Positions 22,305-34,600 of a stretch of DNA of 64,000 nt are shown here, one piece after another; position 1 is the first letter of the stretch; the number at the start of each line of letters is the position of its first letter. A program made the translations under genes and the position numbers. Below the pieces are notes generated by a model. It did not search any database and was not told the DNA's origin. It worked only from the letters and a program-made list of their open reading frames with translations. Where the stretch lies: positions 90,857,747-90,921,746 of the forward strand of contig CM043954.1 in NCBI GenBank assembly GCA_014529385.2, in the 5' to 3' direction. Origin of the DNA: Adiantum capillus-veneris. Lineage: Eukaryota > Streptophyta > Polypodiopsida > Polypodiales > Pteridaceae.

Positions 22305-22491
22305 TATCTTGACGACAATGTCTTAGCCCAATTGGGATCTAGCTTTCTCGGTCCTTACTAACCCACCTCCTAAGTCCCTTGGAGGCTTCAATGCATATCA
22401 AACACAAATGGACAATAACCAGTTTTGCACATGCAGCGTCTTAAGTGTGGTGCATTGGCTCACATGCAATATTTTTTGCAAAGCAAGATCG

Positions 22492-22556
<65 letters not shown>

Positions 22557-22758
22557 CTTATATGCAGATAAGGTCGAAAGAATCCCTTATCACATAAAAC
22601 GCTGCTCATAATGTTTCTATCGAGCATTCTCTATCTCTCGCTTTCTCTATCGGATACGCACATGTGCACATCGCCCTAGTGTCTGCAACACCGATCTCCT
22701 CCATTTGGTCGCCTGCCGCCCGCTACTCTAGTAACAATGGAGAGCTTTTGCTCGCAGG

Positions 22759-22786
22759 TTCTCTCTCTCTCTCTCTCTCTCTCTCG

Positions 22787-22817
<31 letters not shown>

Positions 22818-22840
22818 TGTGTCACAGCAGCTGACCATAA

Positions 22841-22914
<74 letters not shown>
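22759..22914. repeat. CT-CA compound microsatellite followed by a long CA array
   Basis: A CT array with one CG interruption runs into CA (to 22818). After a 22-bp spacer a CA array of about 74 bp follows. Confidence 0.95.
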
Positions 22915-22917
<3 letters not shown>

Positions 22918-23392
22918 GTCACGACTTCTGACCTGGATAGTATCTATGGGGCTCGGTTAATGTTCTAAATTGCCATTTCTGGCCACAATATGACCTCCAA
23001 ACACTCGAATCTTTTTCTGAGTTGTGGCTGTAAGGGATTTTTACCTTATGTTTTACATGCTAAATTACTGCCTTGGGGCTGTGGTTGCTCTAGCATCTCA
23101 TCTGGAGGGGGTTTGTAGGATACACTCTGAATCACTGTCTGAGCTCAAGAGATTAAATTGAGCTTTTGCGTGATAAGGGAGCACCCTGTGCTGTACAAAT
23201 GCTTGATTTGGATCACATTGGTTGATAGAGCTAGTTACCATAAAGCTAACACCTTCCCAACATCTTATTTTGGCTACCCTATGGGTACCATCCCCTAATC
23301 TACCTCCTACCAGTTTTAGTTTTTAGCTAAAAACCTACTCTTTGGCTCCTCAAAAACCGAGGTGGCTTTTAACATCACTATTTTTTACTTAG

Positions 23393-23608
23393 GGCTTCTT
23401 CATGCTGTCGCGGCAGTCATATTGAGTCACTACCCCACGCAGATGATCTCGCATAATGAAAGATTGCCTGCCTTGGCTTCCCTACCGCCCACTCATGGAT
23501 GGAATCCTACCTGGATTACCTCTGACTTTCATCAAATGCTAGGCGGCCGCGGCACCACCACTAATGAGTATCTGTCGGAGTGCATCCCTGCCTCCTCCAC
23601 TATAAAAG
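23393..23608 (+). other. exon-like open segment of unknown identity
   Basis: A frame of about 72 codons lies between an acceptor-like TTTACTTAG and a donor-like AAAG/GTGAGG. It is unusually GC-rich and codon-like compared with its surroundings. It contains ILSHYPTQMISHNERLPALA, THGWNPTWITSDFHQMLGG and ECIPASSTIK. I do not recognise the protein. A short ATG reading MESFCSQ at 22738 ends at a CAG/GTTCTC donor-like site, but its phase does not fit this segment. It may be a gene fragment captured by the inserted DNA. Confidence 0.35.
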
Positions 23609-26113
23609 GTGAGGGTGTTTTCCCCTCACTTAGGCTTGGCCTTCCTTAGCTCCTTGGAAAATTGATTGGCATGGTGACTGCTCACAGGTTTCGATAATCT
23701 CATGCTCTGATAGCTGAATATAAAACAAGTTTTTTAACCTTTTTTGGTCTTTTGGGATTCTTTTGTCTTTTCACATTAGCAAAGGATCATTTTTTTGGAT
23801 GCTTGACTGGTACTAACTGCATAAAAGATGACATCAAATCTAGTGATGGTGCTGGTTATGCATAAACTCTGGTGATGGTATTGGTTTGGGCTTCTTTTAC
23901 TAACTGATCCTTTGCTAAAAACCTGGTGATGGTGTTGGTTATGTATAAACTCTGGTGGTGGTGTTGAGGATGACAGGCTGTTTTACTTTGACATAGTGAA
24001 AGAATATGATTAATTTTTTGCTGGCTTCCTGTCCTGTTCACTGAATGAAGGAATCTGTAAAGATTTTTTTCCCACTAATTGGTAAACTTTACTGCCTGGT
24101 TACTGGCCACCAGCTGGTTTTTTGGTCTCAAATTTCTCGTATAAATCTGGTTTTTTCTAAACATAATCATACTCTCTTGGGAACGATTGGGAATAGCTAG
24201 ATTTGGTTCTGGTGCTGACTTACAATTCTACTTAGATTTCTGGCTTAAAAATGGCCTCCTACAATACACATAAGGATCTTTACAAATGGGGCTTTCTTTA
24301 TGCATAGCACTGATTACTTACTCTAGGTCTTTGGTTGCTTGGCATAAAAATGACATCAGTTTGGTAAGGGAATTACAAAATAGTACACTAGTTTTGGCTG
24401 CCCTTTTCTAGGTACAATTATATCCACATCAGTATGGGATGATGTTTGGTGTTGATGAGGGAATATTAAGGCTGAAAGCCTGGTAAGTTGCTGGTTATAC
24501 ATGTTTTTTTTGAGTAATAGAAGGAGGGTTATACTGCCATTCTGAGATAGCTGCAGTTGGTGATGTTACATTCAAAAAAAAGGGGGGGAGCTTTTAATTA
24601 GCCTAATCTAGCTGGCTATACACAGTCTCTACATTAATCTTTGGTATGATTGAATCTGGTTTTTTCATTTAACAGAGCTTGGCTGATTCAACTGGCCCTT
24701 ACAAATGGGGCCTTCTTCTTGTTGCTTGATACTGACTGCATACATTAACTCTAAATTCTCTACTATGCTAGAATATAACATCTAACTTATAATGGCTAAA
24801 TACCTAGTGATGGTGCTGGTTATTTATGCCATTTTCTGGTTCAGATTGGTTCACATTAGTAGCTGGTCATACTTGCAAGTTACTCAGGCTTAATCTAAAG
24901 GAGCACTGCATAGGGTACAATGGTTTTTTATATGTCATTTTCTGGTTTAGATTGGTTCACATCAGTATATGAGGCTTTTTTTCTTCTCTTTCTGATACTA
25001 ACTGATCCTCTGCTACTGGGCTGAAATATAGCAGATACAAGTAGATTCCCGATACAAGGGTTGCTCGATATTTTAAAGTGTTGACAGTTACTCAAGCTTA
25101 CTTTATGGTTGCTGGTTTGAGTATTGCATACTGGATCCTACTTGGATCTACTGCTCTGTTTTTTGATTAATTTCTGACTGGATCATACTTTGATAACCTT
25201 AGTTAAATCTGATGTTTAAAAGCTTGGTAGCACTACTGGTTCTGCTACCGAAGTGGGACTCTAGCAAAATATATGAATAACTCTAGCAAAAAATAAACGA
25301 TGAAAAATCCTCGAGACTTTAAATGTGCAGGACAATAGCTAGTAAAACTTTTTAAGTTCGACATGGATAACAACTGATAGATTCTTTGAAGCCTGCCATA
25401 TGTAGCCAAGTCCAACATGTCTGTTGTCTTGACTATATGGATGCAGGTGAGAATTCTATCTTGGCTTAAAGAGGTTTAGCTTGCTGCAGTCCGACTCTGG
25501 AAGCACTTGATGATGCAATTGGGATAATTTTTGATACCCTTGTACAAATTCCTTTGGAATGATACTTCATTCTTACTATATTGTACAGTTTTGATTCAAA
25601 GACTGAATTGTTTCTGTACATATCTTTGCATTGACATCTTTAGCCAGTCGTCTTTTTGAACATCTTGTTCAATTGGTGTGTTATTTATTTAATTTAACAG
25701 CTACACACACACACACATATAAGGGAATAGCGCTCTGCCTTGCGAGATTGGAGCTCTCTGATTTACTGGCTTTATCAGCATTATTGGGCTTAGGAAACTC
25801 TTTTGTCTCTTTGGCTCAATGGACAACATGCTGACTATGCTGAAAGACGACATCTCTGTATGTCTGTACATCGTGCATGATATAGTGTGACATACCCACA
25901 CACTCACACATTCACACACACACAAAGGATATTTTTGAGAGATGAGATATGCTCCCCTCTCTTCCCTCTTGGCTCGCAGATTCCTGTCAAGGTGTAGCTG
26001 TGTGAGGTAATCCCATGCTCGGCAATTTTCGATACCAAGCTTCCTTGATTGCTGGCTTTATTTGAGTATTTGGCTCTATGGGGGTGCATACACTATATCT
26101 CTTTCTCTCTCAA

Positions 26114-26161
<48 letters not shown>

Positions 26162-27420
26162 AACCACACACACACACACCTAGATAACAAACACTTCAGA
26201 GCAATTAGTTTGTGCAGGTTTGTTCACCCTAGTACTTCATTCACAAAATCAAAATGTTGAAAGGGTGGATGACATAATGTTTGCCCTATGAATCCATGAT
26301 GCAGACACTGGATACTCTGTCTACCTTGGCCTATGGTAATGTGGTACACAGTAGATAAGGGTGAGCATAGCTAAATAATAGGTGGTAGCCTCCTCAATTA
26401 GTGGAATGATGATTCTCAGATGCGTACTCTTCAACACTCATATGATGCAAGTGATATGGATGGCATGGTGACGTCCACAATACGACAAAGCTATGGAACA
26501 ACAGGTAGGTGCTATTGCACCTACTTAGAAATGGTTATGGTTTATTAATATTCATAAACATTAACATACATAATTAGGTGTTTGGTTTCAAAGTTGTCAA
26601 TTTCTTATGTAAAATTCAAATATACCACTTGATCTTTTATCATAATTAGATGCTAGTTAATCTTGGTTTGATGACAATTATTGTCTGTGTTGCAATAAGT
26701 AAGAAAAAGTTGTTTTTGGCCTAAAATCTGATCTAGGTTGGATTAAGAGGTATGACAAAAAGGGAATAAGACAGATAAACCTGCAATGGTATCTTTTTGT
26801 GCTGCCTTGGCATATGGCAATACTTGAGCTTGTGGTATGGTTTTAAGCAAATAAGTGGGGAACTTTCAACACAATGAAGTCGCATTAAGTAGGGATAAAT
26901 AGTAGTCAATATATTCTGTTTGCCATTAAAGTGGAAGTTTACACTTACTTGAAGTATTGCTTGAAGCTGATGAATTATGAAGTTTTTTGGCAGGTTATGA
27001 GAATAAGAAATAACAGCTATGTCTTTGAATGTCTTTAAACTCTCGTAGAGGGGTCTCTTGGAGATGGCGATTGCTGGATTTTTTTTGAAAAATAGCTAAA
27101 AATACAAAACAAAATGCTGTCGATTTTTGATAGAATTGATTCAATCGTTAATAATCTGTAAAAAACAAATGCTGAAAGTAAGCTTCTTGAAACTCTGAGA
27201 CTGAAGGGACTGGAGATAGATGGAAGTTTTGTAATTCATTGTGTTTATAAGCTGAATGGGGTTTTTTCATAACATAGTATAAGTATCACTTGGTTATGGG
27301 ACGCTAACATATGGCTTGGATTGCTTCTTTTGTGTAGAAAACAAATGGGTATCAATGTGGTGGACAAAACATTGGTCAAGTTTTGTATTAAGTATAGTTG
27401 TAGGATACTGACACTATTCT

Positions 27421-27870
27421 GAGTATACTTGGTTAATATTGGGTTACATAGACTTGACTTACGCAGCAAAGAAAACTTGAGAATACCGTATAAAGTATTA
27501 TCCAAGGTAAGGGATAGTATTTATCTTTGCATTGGATAGTCTTACAGGGTTTTATGATACTACAGGTGTTTGTTATTTTGGGGTCGGTTATCATTACATA
27601 TAAACATTTAAAGAATTGAGGATATGTTTTTTCAAATCTTTTGAGTATACTTGGTTAATATTGGGTTACATAGACTTGACTTACGCAGCAAAGAAAACTT
27701 GAGAATACCGTATAAAGTATTATCCAAGGTAAGGGATAGTATTTATCTTTGCATATGGACATAGTCTTACAGGGTATTTATGATACTACAGGTGTTTGTT
27801 ATTCTTGGGGTCGGTTATCATTACATATAAACATTTAAAGAATTGAGGATATGTTTTTTCAAATCCTTTT
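27421..27870. repeat. tandem duplication, two copies of about 222 bp
   Basis: GAGTATACTTGGTTAATATT begins at 27421 and again at 27643, and both copies run to GGATATGTTTTTTCAAATC. They differ by a few small indels (for example ATTGGATAG against ATATGGACATAG). No coding sequence was seen. Confidence 0.92.
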
Positions 27871-28335
27871 TTAGATACAAACAGGGTGTTAATCTCTAAT
27901 ATGTTTTGAGGATGCTACCATATTTTAGAGATAATAACATGGGATATACTGCCAGTTTTTTATACATGGGATATGTTTTTGTTCTTGAAGTCGTAAAACT
28001 CCTGTGGAGGGTCTTGTGGGGAGATGGCATAAATTGAGTTTTTTGAAATACTACTCCAAATACAAAGGAGGTGCTGCCCAAATTTTTGCCAAGCATTCTA
28101 CATTGATCGATAACCCAGAAATACATAGGTATTTGCATCAAATATGGTAATCGACACTAGTGGTTTTTTGAGAGAGCTCGACAAGTATTGGGGTAGACAT
28201 ACATATACATTCAGAGGTTATCTTACTTGAAATTTGAACTTAATAGTCAATCCTAAGGGTAAGCTGTAAACTAGGTCTATAGGTGTGACCTGGATGACAA
28301 CTGGATCCAATGTCGACACCTGCAAAACGCACAAA

Positions 28336-28841
28336 CATAGCAAGTTCTAACTGAATGTTTTTGTATGGATGCAGGTAACAGCTGGATCCTTCTCCATGTA
28401 GATGTAGTGGAAGCTCAGCCCAAAGGGTGGACACACAAAGATACAACATTAAGATATCAATTTGTAATGATCAGAGATTAGATTTCTGATTTAAATAACT
28501 GTATTATCCATTAGATACAGAATGTTGTATTGATGTATATGAAATGGTAATTGAGTTGTATGACATTTTGCTTTAAAATGTTGTTATTCATAGCCAGTTC
28601 TAACTGAATGTTTTTGTATGGATGCACGTAACAAATGGATCCTTCTCCATGTAGATGTAGTGGAAGCTCAGCCCAAAGGGTGGACGCACAGAGATACAAC
28701 ATTAAGATATCAATTTGTAATGATCAGAGATTAGATTTCTGATTTAAATAACTGTATTATCCATTAGATACAGAATGTTGTATTGATGTATATGAAATGG
28801 TAATTGAGTTGTATGACATTTTGCTTTAAAATTTTGTTATT
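28336..28841. repeat. tandem duplication, two copies of about 253 bp
   Basis: The block starting CATAGCMAGTTCTAACTG (M = A or C) begins at 28336 and 28589 and each copy ends TTTTGCTTTAAAATKTTGTT. Very few differences separate the copies. The second copy ends about 50 bp from the point where LTR sequence resumes. Confidence 0.92.
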
Positions 28842-28895
28842 TAATACAATTGTCTAAGTATGGTTCAAATCTGAAGGGATTTTTTTATTTAAACA

Positions 28896-28915
28896 CACAC
28901 ACACACACCACACAC

Positions 28916-28968
<53 letters not shown>

Positions 28969-30174
28969 GCTTCCTTTATACAAAGGGAATGAGGGGCACA
29001 TGTCAGCTCCCTAGCCCAGATGCCCACAAGGTGTACTCAAATCCTATTGGATGGCCATGGAGGTGGACCAATGAGAATTAGGCTAGAGTAAATCTAGTCT
29101 AATTACTTTAAAAAACACTTAATAAAAGAACCAATAAGAACTAAGCTCTATAGAAGACTATTGGACAGTCTCCCAAGGGGTCCAATGAGCATTCAGCAGC
29201 CAAATGGCTTGCCTGATTCCTATTGGCCAGAAGACAAAGGGGTCCAATGAGAGTTTAGTTGCATTAATTAATTAGCTAAAGCTCTCACAAAAGGGAAAAG
29301 GGGGACACATGTCAGAAGGCTATTACTTATGCTGCTTAATTTTCATTGGCTAAGCTGGGAAAGGTCTAATGGGGTGTCGGCATGCGTAAAATGCAAGAGG
29401 GGTCGACCAAGAGAGAGAGGGGGCTGAATTTGTCAAGGAATTATCACACACACACACACTCACACAATCTCATGTGTGAGGCAATAAGACTCTCTCTCTC
29501 TCTCCTTCTCAAGCTTTAATAGAAAGCTTAGCACCTACTCCAAGCTTGTGAGAAGGGAGACCTACACCAACAACTCTTGGCTTTGTGATGCAAATCCAAC
29601 CAAGAGCCAAGCTTCAATGCATTCTCATCTCCTCTACCATGCTAATTACTAAGCTATGCTATGTTAATATGAGTAATTATGTGAGGATATGTACATCTTT
29701 CTCGTAAGACTACTCCTTCTTCCTCTCAATCTACTCTCATACCCCGCTAGCTCTCACCATCTTTGAAGGTGTGTGAGGTCTTGGGTTTGAGACCGTGAGG
29801 GAATTGATGTTGTTTTATATAAGTGTCTTGCTTAGTGCTTGAAGCTTCCATCTTCATTGCACTAACTAGTTATTGAAGGAACGCAAAGAGTTGTATTGTA
29901 AAATGTCTCTCTTGATGGGGGAAACCTTTAATACAAAGCCTTTTGGAGGGGGGACTGGCTCCATGTAAATCCGGTCCTCAACTGTTGTCAATAGCTTAAT
30001 TTCTCTCTCTTTTGAAGTATTGTTCATGCCTATCTAACTAGGTGTTATGCTTTTGGTTGCTCTCTCCACCCAAGCACTCTTGTTATGCTCATTAGGAACC
30101 TATTCTAATGAAATGCTCACTATATTCATGTTATTTTCTGTTACACACAAGTTACTAGGCCATTAAGTGCTACA
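28896..30174 (+). repeat. 5' LTR of the gypsy element, second part
   Basis: It begins in a CA array (28896-28967) and aligns through to the LTR end with 41271-42596, starting at AAGCTTCCTTTA.ACAAAGG. It contains a TATA-like TTTATATAAGTG at about 29814 (TTTATAAGTG in the 3' LTR), a plausible promoter element. It ends GCTACA just before the primer site. Confidence 0.9.
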
Positions 30175-30175
30175 T

Positions 30176-30193
30176 TGGTATCAGAGCACAAGG
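30176..30193 (+). other. primer-binding site of the gypsy element (tRNA-Met type)
   Basis: TGGTATCAGAGCACAAGG follows the LTR end after one base. It is the standard plant initiator-tRNA-Met complement. Confidence 0.85.
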
Positions 30194-31252
30194 TTTCTCT
30201 TTTCTTGCTCAAGAAGGGAGGTTCTCAAGCTAGAAATAAATGGTTGGTATTATTAATTGCAATTGAGTAAGTAGAATAGGGATTTTTTAGCCTGCAGTGT
30301 GCCTGCCTTCGTGTAGATAACGGGGTATCACCATCGAGAGCTATGGTTTGAATAGTGGAGTCCTACGGGGCTTGCCTACGACTTAACCACTATTGAGCTA
30401 TTAGAAGCTTGACATGAGCCAATGCTATTTTGGTGTTGAACGACCCTCTCTTCTATTCCTTGCAATTAATGGTATTCGAGCCATGGGTACAATAGCGTGA
30501 GTGCTTTTCTAAAGGGGTAAAGAGGAGTAGCAACTAAGGCTTGAAGTGCCAAAGTACATCTAAAAAAGTTTACACCTAAAAGTTGTTAGAATGGCTGACA
30601 ATAGTAAAGAGAGTGAAATTAATGTTGATAGCTTTGATTTTCCTAATGAGCAGGCTACTAATGATGCCCCTGTGCTTGTTAACTACCCTGTTTCTAGACT
30701 TCAACAAGCCATGGGCAATCCTTCCCTCCAAAGTGAAGTGCAATGGTAGCTTCGTGCTCATGGATTCTCCAAACTCCCCACCATGAAAAGAGAGTACCTA
30801 GGAAGCCTGCTTGTGAGACTTCCAAAAGAGGCCTCTCTCCCGATTTAGGAAGAAGAAGAGGATCCATACAAAGGGCTCAAAAATTTGCTTCTCGATGAAG
30901 GATCTCCTTCTCAAAGGAGAAATCAAGAGCCCCCACCGAAGGAATGAGAAAGAAGTGAGTCTCATGCCACCTGGGTGGAGATGGCTCCAAGAAGACGGCG
31001 GGCAAAACGCTCTCCATCACCTCCTAAATAGAGAAGACCATCACACACTTCCCCACACCATAATTCAAAGAGGGATGACAAAAAGCAAGAGAATAAAAGA
31101 CAAGAAAGAGGTCACCCTCTTCTCCATCTTCTTCATCCTCTTTCTCTTATGAAGAAAGTGATGGTGCAGACAAGGCGAACAAAGGAAAGAAAAAGACAAG
31201 AAAGAGGTCACCCTTTTCTCCATCTTCCTCAAATTCTTCATCCTCTAAAAAA

Positions 31253-31471
31253 TGTTGAGATGTCGAGCTCTACATCTTGAGCTGGTATCCACTACGGGTC
31301 TTGGCCGCTTACAACATTTACTCACTGGCGCGTTAGGTGACCGACACGGAGGATCTCTGCTAGTGATTCTACAGCTGGACTACACTTATAGTGCCAGCCT
31401 AGTACGCTTCTAGCGAGTTCACACTTAGTGACCGCATGTACATATGTGCTACTTTTCAGTTTTAGCACTTA
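31253..31471 (+). repeat. 5' LTR of copia element, truncated at its 3' end
   Basis: It matches 35989-36207 to the base GCACTTA and then diverges. No primer-binding site is found in the following 200 bp. Confidence 0.8.
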
Positions 31472-31678
31472 AAATTTTTTAGGGGTTTTTTGTACAAGTT
31501 GCTGAACAGGTCTCCAAAGTGCAGTACACAGAGATTTACTGTACAAGTACAGTGGTTGTATGTATGCTTGATTGTGGACACTCGTTGAGTGTAGAAAGCG
31601 TTATAGGTACCGCGATAGCAGGTTCAACAGATTTGCAGGTTTTTGCAGATTGCGGCTATTTTGTCTTAGTGCTTCAAG

Positions 31679-34600
31679 ATGTCTGACGGTTTCAGTCAGA
31701 TTGTTACTGAGAAGCTTGAGAAAAATAACTACCCTGCATGGAAGTTCAAAATAACTAATTTCCTAAAAGGAAAAGGTTATTGGGACTATGTAGAAGGAGA
31801 CAATGAAAGGGAACCAGAGATTCCCGAGGCAAATGCTACAGCAGAACAAAGGAAAGCTTTGAGGGACTGGCAACAAGGCCAGAGCAAAGTGATGTATTGG
31901 CTTTCTATGAGCATCACAGATGGCATGATGGGCTATCTACAGGATGCTGAAACCCCCGCCATTGCATGGAAAAACTTAGGCAGAGTGTTCGAGGTGAACA
32001 CCAAGGCCAGGAAGCTTCAACTAAAGTTGGAGCTAAATCAGGTTAAGAGGAACAACCTCTCAATCAATGATTATGCCTTGAAGATCAAGAGTATCATTGA
32101 GGCTCTTGGATCTATTAAAGTCTCAGTGGAAGAAGATGACATTGTCCGTGTATGCTTGGATGGTCTAGGAGATGAGTATGTACATTTCAGGTCTTCCATG
32201 AATACAAGAGATGACATCCTCGTGTTCCAAGATTTGATTTCTATGATTATTCTTGAGGAGAAGAACCTTGACACATCTTCTTCTCATGGCAGAAATAATT
32301 CTGAACGGGCCTTCTATTCTAACTCCAACAGAGGTAGAGGTAGAGGTCGTGGTCGAGGCCCAAGGGGTTGCAGGGGCCAATTTCAAGAAGGTCAATCAAA
32401 TCAAAACAATACAGGTGGCAGGGAAAACTAGTCTCAAGGCAGGGGGAGTCAAAGAGGTCGTGGTGCAGGATCAAGCAAGCAGCAACATACTGCAGATAGC
32501 AGAGAATGTTGGACTTGTGGTGAAAGAGGTCACATGTCACGTGACTGTCCAAAGGGAAAAGCAAGTGGAAAGAGAGAACATGGCAACTATGCATCTACTA
32601 GCAGAGATGCAGATGACAGCAAAAACGAGCGCATTTTTGTTATGCAGCATGTAATGAATACAATGACTGCAGAGAATTCCACCCAAGATGATGTTTGGTA
32701 TGTGGATTCAGGTGTCTCTAATCACAAGACGTCTCGTGGAGAGTGGTTTAGAGATATGCGCAAACCAGATGTGTCAGGCTATGTGCAGACAGGAGATGAC
32801 ACAGCTCACCCCATTGCTCATGTAGGGGACATACCTCTAAATACGAAGAGTGGGAAATCAAAGTACTTAACTGTACTTCATGTCCCAAACATTACAAAGA
32901 ATCTTGTTTCTGTTGGACAAATGGTTGAGCAGGGTTTGCAGGTTCGCTTCAATCCGAATGGCTGTTATGTAGAATATTTCCAGAATGGCTGTAAGCTGAT
33001 CACAGAGGGCAAATGTGTGGGCAGAATGTTTACGCTGAATGTAGACATGCCTGAGATAAAAGCTGCATTATTTGCACAAGGCACAGGTGTTGTGGCTGAT
33101 GTTGACATTTGGCACAAACGCATTGGCCATGTCAATGAGCAGAGATTGCGCAGCATGCAATCAAAACAAATTGTAAAAGGTTTGCCCAAATTCAAGGTGG
33201 ATGGTATGCATAAAGTGTGTGCAGCATGCCAGTTTGGAAAACAGTCAAAGGGCTCATTTCCACATGAGCGCAATGTATGTAAAAAGCCACTTGAGGTGGT
33301 GCACACAGATGTTTGGGGTCCAACCGATACTGCAAGTATACATGGTTGCAGGTATTATGTCTCTTTCATTGATGACCATACAAGGAAAGTATGGGTCTAC
33401 TTCATGCGCAACAAAAGTGAAGTGTTTGGTCACTTTCAGGACTTCAAAGTCATGATTGAGAAGGAGACAGATATGAAAATCAAGACATTGAGGTCAGATG
33501 GAGGGGGAGAGTACTTCTCCAATGATTTTTTAGATTTTTTGCGAATGCATGGTATACGCAGGCAGTTTACATGCAGATATACTCCACAGCAGAATTAGGT
33601 CGCAGAAAGGAAAAACAGACACATTGCAGAGGTTGCACGTGCATTGATGAATGAGAAGAACATGCCTCATCATTTCTGGGCTGAAGCTGTAAATACAACT
33701 GTGTACATTATGAACAGGACACCTACAGCTGTAGTGCATGATGTAACACCTGAGGAAAAGTTTACAAGTACAAAGCCTGATTTGGCACACTCGAAAGTGT
33801 TTGGCTGCATAGCTTACGTGCATGTACCACATGAGTTGCGTAGGAAATTAGATCCTAAAGCAAAGAAATGTATTCTTGTGGGATATTCCCTTGAATAAAA
33901 GGGGTACAGGTGCTACAATCCTACTACACGAGAATTACGAGTGAGCAGAGATGTAGTCTTTGATGAGATGAGCAGCTGGTACAGTAATGCACACGGCACT
34001 ATTGGGGCTGATGTAAAAGATGATGTGGTTGTACAAAATGTGAGGCCACAGTCACAGGTTTTGAGTGGACCACAAGAGTCATCTTCTCGTGGCTCTGTTG
34101 AGAAGCCATGGAATGGTAGACTACGTACGCAGGTTACTCCACCAGCAGGTACAGGGAATGTATCACGAAAAGGAAAGGAAAAGGTTGATGAACCTCCCTT
34201 TATGGCTGATGCATCATCAGGGTTTTCACATGTAGACATGGTTCAGATGGTTCTGAACAAAGTCTTGATGAGGAATTTGGAATTCTGGCTGTCAGGACAC
34301 CTGGTGTAAGGAAAGTACAAGAAGATGCTAGAGGGCAAAGGAGTGACCCAGGGCCGCACAGATCTAACAGAGTCAGAAATCCAGTTCAAAAATTGACTTA
34401 TGATGGGTATCTAGCGTATCACCAAGCCTACATGGCTAAGGTGATACAGGATGTGGAGCCCACATGTTTTGAGGATGCAGTTGGAAATGTGCATTGGGAT
34501 GATGCAATGAATGAAGAGATGGCTACATTGGAAGCAAACGACACATGGGAGTTGGTGCCATTGCCAAGTGGCAAGAAAGCTATTGGTTGTAAATGGGTGT

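Larger units (their letters stand above)
22305..28895. other. 6.6-kb segment inserted in the gypsy 5' LTR; mostly non-coding
   Basis: Its left neighbour matches the first 376 bp of the LTR and its right neighbour matches the rest, so the LTR was split here at the CA array. No transposase, LTR pair or clear terminal inverted repeat was found. 23.6-25.6 kb is AT-rich, intron-like sequence with degenerate repeated phrases (GTGATGGTGCTGGTTAT, GATTGGTTCACAT). It holds microsatellites at 22493-22555 (CT), 22759-22818 (CT-CA), 22841-22914 (CA) and 26101-26180 (CT-CA), and two tandem duplications. Because CA tracts flank both sides, insertion mechanics such as a target duplication cannot be read. Confidence 0.65.

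Noticed and set aside
23598..23608. TATAAAAG at 23601 as a promoter
   Set aside because: It lies within the exon-like open segment, directly before a donor-like GTGAGG, and no gene starts after it.
30176..30193. tRNA-Met gene at the TGGTATCAGAGC matches
   Set aside because: Only the 3' end complement of the tRNA is present at each site, placed right after LTR ends. These are primer-binding sites, not tRNA genes.
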